Of a DNA stretch of 47,907 nt, positions 42,903-47,907 are shown one piece after another. The notes under the pieces were generated by a model. That model worked only from the letters and a program-made list of their open reading frames with translations, did no database searches and was not told the DNA's origin. A program made the position numbers and the translations under genes. Source of the stretch: Pseudomonas sp. PA15(2017) (GTDB taxonomy: Bacteria > Pseudomonadota > Gammaproteobacteria > Pseudomonadales > Pseudomonadaceae); assembly GCF_001945395.1 (NCBI RefSeq), contig NZ_MSXV01000058.1:30224-78130 (forward strand). The letters run 5' to 3'. Numbering within the stretch: position 1 is the first letter of the stretch; every line of letters begins with the position of its first letter.

Positions 42903-44089
42903 TAACCTATCTCCAGATCGGCGAAGTCGCCCGTCGCCAGGTTGTTTGTGTCGGTGGCACCGCGCATGGTGGTGACCACCATCTCGTTGCCGTTGTGGCC
43001 GAGGTAGCCAGCAGCGCCCTTGCGCGCTATCTCGGGAGCGAATTGCGAGCGGTTCACCAACTGCACCTGGCCCATGGCATCGCCAATGGCCTGGCCAAAG
43101 CGGGTGAACCAGGCTGCACGGCCATCAGGCAGGGTCACGGCCGAGCCGGCCACCGCATCCATTTCAAGCACCGTGCGACGGCTGGGCGCCGGGGTTTCCA
43201 GCTCGGTGATGAAATAGGTCTTGTCGGCGACGACGTAGACGCCGCCATCGGTAGCGGCCAACAGCGAGACCGGCGCGGGAAACTGGAAGAACCCGCGAAC
43301 GGGATCGGTGAGATGCGGGTACATAGGGGAGGTAAAAAACACGTAGCGATCGTGCCGGCCCACCAGCACCCCGTGGTAGGCGACCAATTCATCGCAGTAG
43401 GGGAGCGGCCCCAGGCCTTCGGTTCCCAGGTATTCCTGGCTGTCCTTTATCGAGGTCAGCGCCACGGCACCGCCGTACAGCAGCCCCTGATAGAACAGCG
43501 TGGCGCCGTTGGGCACCGACGCGTAAATGCGCATAGGCCGCGCGTCAGCGCTGCTGATCCGGATCCCGCATCCTTCCGGCACATCCAACAGAACAGGGTC
43601 TGCACCCGACTCTTCGCCGTCGGCGCCTACAGCAACCAATGCGATCCAGTACCGTCCAGAGAGAGTGCCGCCTGGTATCACCTCCAAGTGGCAACCCGGC
43701 GCCGGCACTGCCCAAGGCTTCAGCGACTTTCCGTCGGTGCGAACGCTGTCGACCGGCGTATTGAGATACAGCACACCGTTGAGCTCGGCTGCAGCTACAG
43801 ACGAATCCGCCGCGATTGCCCCAAGCTCGATGCTGTCACCGGTGTCGGTGTCGTAGGATCGCAGCACCGCGCCATCCACAATCACCAGGTACTTGCCTAC
43901 TGCGTAAAGCGCCCGCCCTTCCGCTACTGGCAGCACATTGCTGTAGCCAGCACGCAACGCAAGGATGCCGTCAGCGGCAGGGTCGAAGTTGACCAAGCCC
44001 CTGACGGCCCCTTCGGGAAGCCGATTGGCCTTCGCGATGTTGTTGACGCCTTGTGGCCAGGCGTCGAAACGGATTGGCGGGGCTGGCAT
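42902..44089 (-). CDS. Phage beta-propeller-like virion protein (395 residues)
   Basis: MPAPPIRFDAWPQGVNNIAKANRLPEGAVRGLVNFDPAADGILALRAGY resembles phage proteins that form a beta propeller or tail-completion ring (compare P22 gp10-like stabilisation proteins; low similarity, recalled). Repeated strand pairs such as LYAVGKYLVIVDGAVLRSYDTDTG, GVLVGRHDRYVFFTSP and GGVYVVADKTYFIT support a propeller of about four or more blades. It is the first gene of the late cluster visible here: hairpin repeat copy 4 stands 57 nt before its ATG, followed by a second hairpin (CTCTCGG/CCGAGAG). Confidence 0.75.
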   Translation of the reverse strand: MPAPPIRFDAWPQGVNNIAKANRLPEGAVRGLVNFDPAADGILALRAGYSNVLPVAEGRALYAVGKYLVIVDGAVLRSYDTDTGDSIELGAIAADSSVAAAELNGVLYLNTPVDSVRTDGKSLKPWAVPAPGCHLEVIPGGTLSGRYWIALVAVGADGEESGADPVLLDVPEGCGIRISSADARPMRIYASVPNGATLFYQGLLYGGAVALTSIKDSQEYLGTEGLGPLPYCDELVAYHGVLVGRHDRYVFFTSPMYPHLTDPVRGFFQFPAPVSLLAATDGGVYVVADKTYFITELETPAPSRRTVLEMDAVAGSAVTLPDGRAAWFTRFGQAIGDAMGQVQLVNRSQFAPEIARKGAAGYLGHNGNEMVVTTMRGATDTNNLATGDFADLEIG

Positions 44090-44145
44090 TGCTGTCTCTC
44101 GGTAAAGGATGCCGAGAGTTTGTGGCGGCGCAGGTGCTGCTAGCG

Positions 44146-44160
44146 AACCCTACAGGGGGT
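44146..44160 (-). repeat. Prophage hairpin repeat, copy 4
   Basis: Minus strand ACCCCCTGTAGGGTT, preceded by GCG and followed by CGC, which extends the stem with a bulged T. It lies 57 nt before the 395-residue gene and in the divergent gap with the gene at 44246. The downstream order (repeat, GCCGCCAC, hairpin, start) matches copy 1. Confidence 0.85.
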
Positions 44161-44245
44161 CGCGGCAACCAACCATGCAATAGCTTGGTGCCACCACAGC
44201 TATTACACTGGCGACTTACGACTTCAACTTCGAAGAGGCTCACGC

Positions 44246-45172
44246 ATGGAATTCAAATTCCCCAGCAAAATCGATGGCTACCAACCAGAGGTTGTCAGAA
44301 CATTAGTAAATGTCGAAGACGCCGCAAGCCGACACGCAGCGCTAGGGTTGCATCATCCTGCAGACATTTTCCTTTTTGCGTTCACGGATGCCTTAAAAAG
44401 TATCGAACGCCTAGCTATAAATCTCAAAATAGAGACGCGAAAGAAGTGCGAAAGTCCTGAATACAAGATCGACCTTGATGACTTCCGTATAGACATATTT
44501 AACATGCTCTTTTTTACAAACAACTTTATCGAGGCATGCCAATCAGTTATCAGGTCGATTTTCTCAGAGGATGAAAAATCTAAGTTCACTAAGGCATCCC
44601 GTGCGTTCAGCGCAGCCACTTCAGATATACGAGCACACACGTCCGCGATAGTTAACGAAATAAAACACAAGCACCGTGTAATTCGCCCTTTTACGTTCTC
44701 ATCCCCTGCAGGAGTAATTATTGGATACTACATTGAAGGCATCGTTGCAGAAAACTGTACCGGCCCAGACCCTCTGATTCACCAGAGGTTTGAAGATGTA
44801 TATACTGGATTCTCCCTAAACCAACAATTATCGTTTCACCTTTTTAGCTTGTATAAAGTCGCCGCATGCCTAGAGTCAACTGTAAGGGCACACCGGAATG
44901 TTAAACCTGCCGAGACCATGGAAAGCCATAAAGACATAGCTCTTGATTGCCTACGCGCCGTATCAGAAATCCCTCTAATGCTGTTACCTGACGAATTTAA
45001 CAAAGACTACGCGACGGTCGTAGAGAAGAAGCCAGGACACTTTACAATTAGCAATCCCAGCAGAAAAAAACCTGAAAACCCACAGCGCGCACATGCACAA
45101 ATCAGCTTATCTACAACAGTAGGAATTAAGGCGAGATCTTTTACAATGCCCTACTTCATTCCTAGAACGTAG
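44246..45172 (+). CDS. AT-rich accessory gene of unknown function (308 residues)
   Basis: MEFKFPSKIDGYQPEVVRTLVNVEDAASRHAALGL starts a 308-residue, mainly helical protein. It is visibly AT-richer than all neighbours and lies on the opposite strand to the surrounding phage genes, signs of separate acquisition. Hydrophobic helices (ADIFLFAFTDALKSIERLAINL, RIDIFNMLFFTNNFIEACQSVIRSIF) suggest a helical bundle, and VGIKARSFTMPYF ends the protein. No catalytic motif found. AGAGG stands before the ATG. As a lone divergent prophage gene it is a reasonable candidate for anti-phage defence or superinfection exclusion, but no family supports that. Confidence 0.85.
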   Translation: MEFKFPSKIDGYQPEVVRTLVNVEDAASRHAALGLHHPADIFLFAFTDALKSIERLAINLKIETRKKCESPEYKIDLDDFRIDIFNMLFFTNNFIEACQSVIRSIFSEDEKSKFTKASRAFSAATSDIRAHTSAIVNEIKHKHRVIRPFTFSSPAGVIIGYYIEGIVAENCTGPDPLIHQRFEDVYTGFSLNQQLSFHLFSLYKVAACLESTVRAHRNVKPAETMESHKDIALDCLRAVSEIPLMLLPDEFNKDYATVVEKKPGHFTISNPSRKKPENPQRAHAQISLSTTVGIKARSFTMPYFIPRT

Positions 45173-45235
45173 AGTTCTCTATCTATCGGCATTGATTATT
45201 CAGCGCAGCCAATACATTGGAGAACTAGAACTATC

Positions 45236-46501
45236 TCACCCTTTAACACCAATCAGTTCTTCCCACCTTGTGGTGTAGCACCGGCTCTTCATCTCCCGCT
45301 TCATGCCCCACCAAGGATCGACCGGCACCCGCGCCAAACGCACGGTGCCGGCACCCTCCCGCCTGTTGATTGCATCCAGCGCGGCCATCACCTTGTCACT
45401 GCCGGCCCGCGCTGCGGGCGCGAATAGATCAGCCGTCACCTCGCCGCGCTGGCTCAAGTCCATCAGCAGAATCGAGCACTTCGAGTACGCGAAGCCCTGC
45501 CGGTAGATCGCATCCAAGGCGCGCAGCGCCGGTGCCAGAATGTCCCGCGTGTCATCGGTCGGTACTGGCAGCGCCACCGTTTGCGCGTTCGCGTAGCGCG
45601 GCAGCGCAGGGTTGTGGATCTGCGTCTTGATGCTCACCTGGATGGCACCGCACAGGCTCTGCTGGCTGCGCAGCTTCTCGCAGGCGCGCGTCACGTAAGT
45701 GGCCAGGGCCTCGCGTATCGGCGCCAGGTCTTCTAGCTTCTCGCCGAACATCTTGCTGGAGCAGATCGCCTGTTTCGGCGGTGGGCCGTCGTTGAAATCC
45801 AGGCAGCTCACGCCGCGCAGCTCGCGTGCGGTGCGCTCCAGGGTCACGCCGAATTGCTTGCGTAGCGTGGCCACGTCGAAGTGCGCCAGATCCCACGCGG
45901 TGTGAATCTTCAACGCCTCCAACTGCGGCGCCAGGCGCCGGCCGATGCCCCACACCTCGCCCACCGGCGCGATGCGCAGCAGCTTGGCCTGGCGGGCCGG
46001 GTCGGTCAGATCGACCACGCCGCCGGTGGCCGGCCACTTCTTCGCGGCCCAGTTGGCCAGCTTGGCCAGCGTCTTGGTGGTGCTGATGCCCACGCCCACG
46101 GGCATGCCGATATCGCGCAGCAGGCGTGCCCGCACCTGGCGGCCGAGGCCATCCCGGTCGGCGATGCCGGTGAGGTCAGCCCAGCATTCGTCCACGCTGT
46201 ACACCTCGATGCCGGGCACCATGTCACGGATGGTGCGCATTACCCGGTTGCTGATGTCCGCGTACAGCGTGTAATTGCTGGAGCGAACCACCACGCCGCC
46301 AGCGCGCAGCTGGTCGCGCACCTTGAAGTACGGCGCGCCCATGGGAATGCCGAGGGCCTTCACCTCAGCGGTACGGGCGATCACGCAGCCGTCGTTATTC
46401 GAGAGCACCACCACCGGCTTGTGCTTTAGGGCCGGCTGGCAGATGCGCTCGCAGCTGCAGTAGAAGCTGTTGCAGTCGATCAACGCGAATACCTGGCTCA
46501 T
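45236..46501 (-). CDS. umuC: UmuC, Y-family DNA polymerase V catalytic subunit
   Basis: Translesion DNA polymerase of 421 residues. MSQVFALIDCNSFYCSCERICQP is the family start with the first catalytic Asp in LIDCNSFY. GCVIARTAEVKALGIPMGAPYFKV follows, then the catalytic pair in EVYSVDECWADLTG. The helix-hairpin-helix thumb is in AVGEVWGIGRRLAPQLEALK-type sequence (near 185), and the little-finger domain and C-terminal region follow to residue 421. The ATG at 46501 is two bases after the umuD stop, so the pair is co-transcribed. The longer frame lies within umuD and is not used. Prophage-borne umuDC pairs are known in Pseudomonas (RulAB-type). Confidence 0.95.
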   Translation of the reverse strand: MSQVFALIDCNSFYCSCERICQPALKHKPVVVLSNNDGCVIARTAEVKALGIPMGAPYFKVRDQLRAGGVVVRSSNYTLYADISNRVMRTIRDMVPGIEVYSVDECWADLTGIADRDGLGRQVRARLLRDIGMPVGVGISTTKTLAKLANWAAKKWPATGGVVDLTDPARQAKLLRIAPVGEVWGIGRRLAPQLEALKIHTAWDLAHFDVATLRKQFGVTLERTARELRGVSCLDFNDGPPPKQAICSSKMFGEKLEDLAPIREALATYVTRACEKLRSQQSLCGAIQVSIKTQIHNPALPRYANAQTVALPVPTDDTRDILAPALRALDAIYRQGFAYSKCSILLMDLSQRGEVTADLFAPAARAGSDKVMAALDAINRREGAGTVRLARVPVDPWWGMKREMKSRCYTTRWEELIGVKG

Positions 46502-46503
46502 GC

Positions 46504-46941
46504 TCAGCGCCCCACGTAACTGATCACCCAACGCACCACGCCCCAGATCTGCACGCACTCTTCGTACTCCAGGTTGATGTCGGGCGTGAAACGGCTGGGC
46601 GCGCGCAGCACCAGGCGGCCGTCGCCGTCATCGATCATCAGGCGCACGCGGTAGAGGCCGTCGTCCTCGAGATCCACCACCACGTACTGCTCACGCTTGG
46701 TCATGGTGCCGCGGTCCACCACCAGCCGGTCGCCGGGGTACATGCCGAAGCCGATCAGGCTGTCATCCTCCACCCGCACCACCCATACGTGGGGCGCCCC
46801 CAGGCTGGTCAGCGCGTCGAGCGAAAGCCCCTCTTCCTTCTCGTCTTCGGCGGGGGACTGGAAGCCCGTGATGCGCAGTTCCTTGGCTTCGGGCAACAGG
46901 TGGGTGAGCCGCTGGTTGCGGCCCAGAATGGTAAGTGACAT
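46504..46941 (-). CDS. umuD: UmuD-like protein, S24 family, with altered catalytic site
   Basis: A 145-residue UmuD/RulA-type protein. Aligned by eye to E. coli UmuD, GFQSPAEDE matches GFPSPAADY and VEDDSLIGFGMYPGDRLVVD matches the SGDSMIDGG segment, keeping the nucleophile (Ser61). Two key positions differ: the cleavage dipeptide Cys-Gly is Thr25-Gly26, and the lysine of VKK becomes Arg100 in YRVRLM. Loss of that lysine should block LexA-like self-cleavage, if the alignment holds. The start MSLTILGRNQRL at 46941 is family-like; a longer frame begins at 46986 inside the operator. No strong ribosome site precedes either. Followed at two bases by umuC. Confidence 0.88.
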   Translation of the reverse strand: MSLTILGRNQRLTHLLPEAKELRITGFQSPAEDEKEEGLSLDALTSLGAPHVWVVRVEDDSLIGFGMYPGDRLVVDRGTMTKREQYVVVDLEDDGLYRVRLMIDDGDGRLVLRAPSRFTPDINLEYEECVQIWGVVRWVISYVGR

Positions 46942-46950
46942 GGGGTAAAT

Positions 46951-46982
46951 CTCGATTACTGTATGTACATACAGTAATCGAG
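46951..46982. promoter_or_regulatory. 32-bp perfect palindrome containing a LexA box
   Basis: The core CTGTATGTACATACAG (46959-46974) is a perfect SOS operator, and the symmetry extends 8 bp further on each side (CTCGATTA...TAATCGAG). It lies 9 bp before umuD on one side and 11 bp before an ATG on the other, so it can control both directions. Confidence 0.9.
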
Positions 46983-46993
46983 GCATTCACATC

Positions 46994-47137
46994 ATGGCAA
47001 AAGGCAATTCCCGAACGGCAGCCGCTCCCAGCACCTACGAACTGCTCGGCGCCCGAGTTGAGCGGGTTATCAACTCTCCGGCCGCGCAAAAATCCCGATC
47101 AGCGGTCTCTGCTCCATCAAGGCAACAGAGATTCTGA
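46994..47137 (+). CDS. Small divergent ORF at the SOS operator (47 codons)
   Basis: ATG 46994 opens a 47-residue frame, MAKGNSRTAAAPSTYELLGA..., ending TGA at 47137 just before a terminator. It is basic (many Arg/Lys) with an Ala/Pro-rich start. It begins 11 bp from the shared LexA palindrome, so it would be DNA-damage inducible if real. There is no ribosome site, but umuD also lacks one. I do not recognise a family; it could be a regulatory micro-protein or a spurious frame. Confidence 0.35.
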   Translation: MAKGNSRTAAAPSTYELLGARVERVINSPAAQKSRSAVSAPSRQQRF

Positions 47138-47158
47138 CCATGGGTTTCTCCAGGCACG

Positions 47159-47181
47159 AAAAAGCCCGCGCAGTGGCGGGC
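47159..47181 (-). terminator. Intrinsic terminator of the DUF4376 gene operon
   Basis: On the minus strand GCCCGC-CACTGC-GCGGGC (6-bp stem) is followed by TTTTT. It lies 21 bp past the end of the gene at 47202. Confidence 0.8.
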
Positions 47182-47201
47182 TGCATTGAAATGACCGGCG
47201 A

Positions 47202-47534
47202 TCAGCCTTGCGGCTGCACCCATAGATCGGCCTGCGCCTGGCCGGCCAGCGCGAGCGCTTCACGCAGCTCAGGCGCGCCGACGTCGACGGCGGTGTTGTC
47301 GTGCAGCACCCAGCGCACAGTCGCGCCGTCACCGGCTGACTCCAGGCCGAGGATGGCGCGAGCCATGCGGCCCTGGCTGATCTCGTCGCCGTCAAAGACC
47401 TGGCCGCTGGCGGTCGTCACTGTGATGGCTTTCACGGCAGCGGCGCGGGCGAGCTTGAAGGCATCACGCAACGCCTGTTCTTGCACGGCCTGCTTGTCGG
47501 CGGCGGTGATCATCTTGCTGAAATCGATGTTCAT
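47202..47534 (-). CDS. DUF4376 phage tail-associated protein
   Basis: A 110-residue protein: MNIDFSKMITAADKQAVQEQALRDAFKLARAAAVKAITVTTASGQVFDGDEISQGRMARAI matches the DUF4376 consensus, seen in tail-fibre assembly or tail-tip-type genes (ITV..G..F.GDE.SQ.RM). It is mainly helical in the first half, then AILGLESAGDGATVRWVLHDNT. It overlaps the upstream gene by 4 bp. A terminator follows directly. Role in virion assembly inferred from family context. Confidence 0.85.
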   Translation of the reverse strand: MNIDFSKMITAADKQAVQEQALRDAFKLARAAAVKAITVTTASGQVFDGDEISQGRMARAILGLESAGDGATVRWVLHDNTAVDVGAPELREALALAGQAQADLWVQPQG

Positions 47535-47884
47535 GGCGCCTCCACACTAGCAGCGGCCCAAGGCAATTCCGCGAGATCCGGCCCGGCGTCGAGCGGCAGT
47601 TTCACAGTGCCTGCCTTCGTCACGCGGATCGGGTCGGGGAATGCCACAGCATCCGATGGGTTGAGCCCGTAGGGCAGCCTCAGGGTGACGAACAGCGTAT
47701 CGCCCGCCCTGGTTATCTCGTCGGTGAACCACTCGGAATTCACAGCGGTAGCGGGCAAGGCCTGGCCAGCTTGAAGCGGCGAGAAGTCAAACACCTCCCC
47801 ATTGATGGTCAGCGCAAAGCCGTTCGTTGAAACACTGGGCGCCGGCTGATCACCACGGAAAGGCGACAGTTTTATGCTGATCAT
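47531..47884 (-). CDS. Phage tail-type protein (117 residues)
   Basis: Starts at ATG 47884 (MISIKLSPFRGDQPAPSVSTNGFALTINGEVFDFSPLQAGQALPATAV) with AGGTGG just ahead; a GTG two codons earlier is an alternative. It is a beta-rich protein with strand pairs LTINGEVFDFSPLQAG and DTLFVTLRLPYGLN. The opening (NGFALTINGEVFDFSPL) is common in proteins encoded beside DUF4376 in prophages. It overlaps the DUF4376 gene by ATGA. Function unknown beyond tail association. Confidence 0.75.
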   Translation of the reverse strand: MISIKLSPFRGDQPAPSVSTNGFALTINGEVFDFSPLQAGQALPATAVNSEWFTDEITRAGDTLFVTLRLPYGLNPSDAVAFPDPIRVTKAGTVKLPLDAGPDLAELPWAAASVEAP

Positions 47885-47907
47885 TTCCACCTGCCTGTCA
47901 GCTTGAG

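Noticed and set aside
30858..44160. CRISPR array from the repeated hairpin
   Set aside because: Four copies lie kilobases apart, with no spacer regularity and no cas genes.
21730..47907. Second copy of the tRNA 3' end (attR) within the window
   Set aside because: I found no repeat of the sequence GGTTCGAATCCTGTC further on, so the prophage extends beyond the window.

Overview
The window reads as a high-GC Pseudomonas chromosome carrying the left part of an integrated prophage. The genus call rests on the gene order lexA-sulA-(small genes)-topA-DUF1653-fadA-fadB-usp-uup-slt-MOSC-cheV-yegS-moeA-moaB-mobA-lipoprotein-tRNA-Pro, which to my recollection matches the PA3007-PA3031 neighbourhood of P. 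aeruginosa. It also rests on the two-box LexA-controlled lexA promoter and the overall codon style. I cannot name the species.

Layout. 1-334: 3' end of an IS481-like transposase that stops about 120 bp before the lexA promoter. 455-1693: SOS regulator operon lexA-sulA with two LexA boxes and a terminator. 1736-9319: genes on the minus strand, namely two small conserved proteins, topA, a DUF1653 protein and the fatty-acid beta-oxidation operon fadBA. 9752-21551: housekeeping genes on both strands, covering a periplasmic protein, a universal stress protein, an ABC-F ATPase, a soluble lytic transglycosylase, a MOSC protein, CheV, a lipid kinase, three molybdenum-cofactor genes and a small lipoprotein. 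21653-21729: tRNA-Pro(CGG), the apparent integration target.

From the tRNA to the end of the window lies the prophage. A tyrosine integrase (21899-23128) sits next to the tRNA. A long minus-strand late region then runs from about 44.1 kb down to 23.4 kb. It encodes eight tightly packed or overlapping virion/tail-type proteins, a 715-residue low-complexity structural protein and, last, a 2462-residue 'polyvalent' giant protein with pyrophosphatase-like, metallopeptidase-like, ADP-ribosyltransferase-like and LPD38-type segments. Inserted in this region are an antirepressor gene with a C4-like leader/antisense RNA, a phage-borne proteasome/HslV-like Ntn hydrolase with a small downstream partner, and a secreted protein on the opposite strand. 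At 44.2-47.1 kb is an accessory cassette: an AT-rich gene of unknown function, and an SOS-controlled umuDC pair whose UmuD lacks the expected catalytic lysine. Beyond it are a DUF4376 tail protein and another tail-type protein. Terminase, portal, capsid, repressor and the right attachment site are not in the window, so the prophage continues past 47907.

Two points stand out. Four copies of a short hairpin sequence, AACCCCCTGTAGGGTT on the late-gene strand, occur only in the prophage gaps, three of them 56-65 nt before late-gene start codons; the antirepressor leader contains a related hairpin. The other is the pair of proteins that share a DLFDEF motif: the giant protein at its N-terminus and the secreted protein at its C-terminus. 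Together they suggest a shared regulatory and packaging logic that I could not match to a described system.
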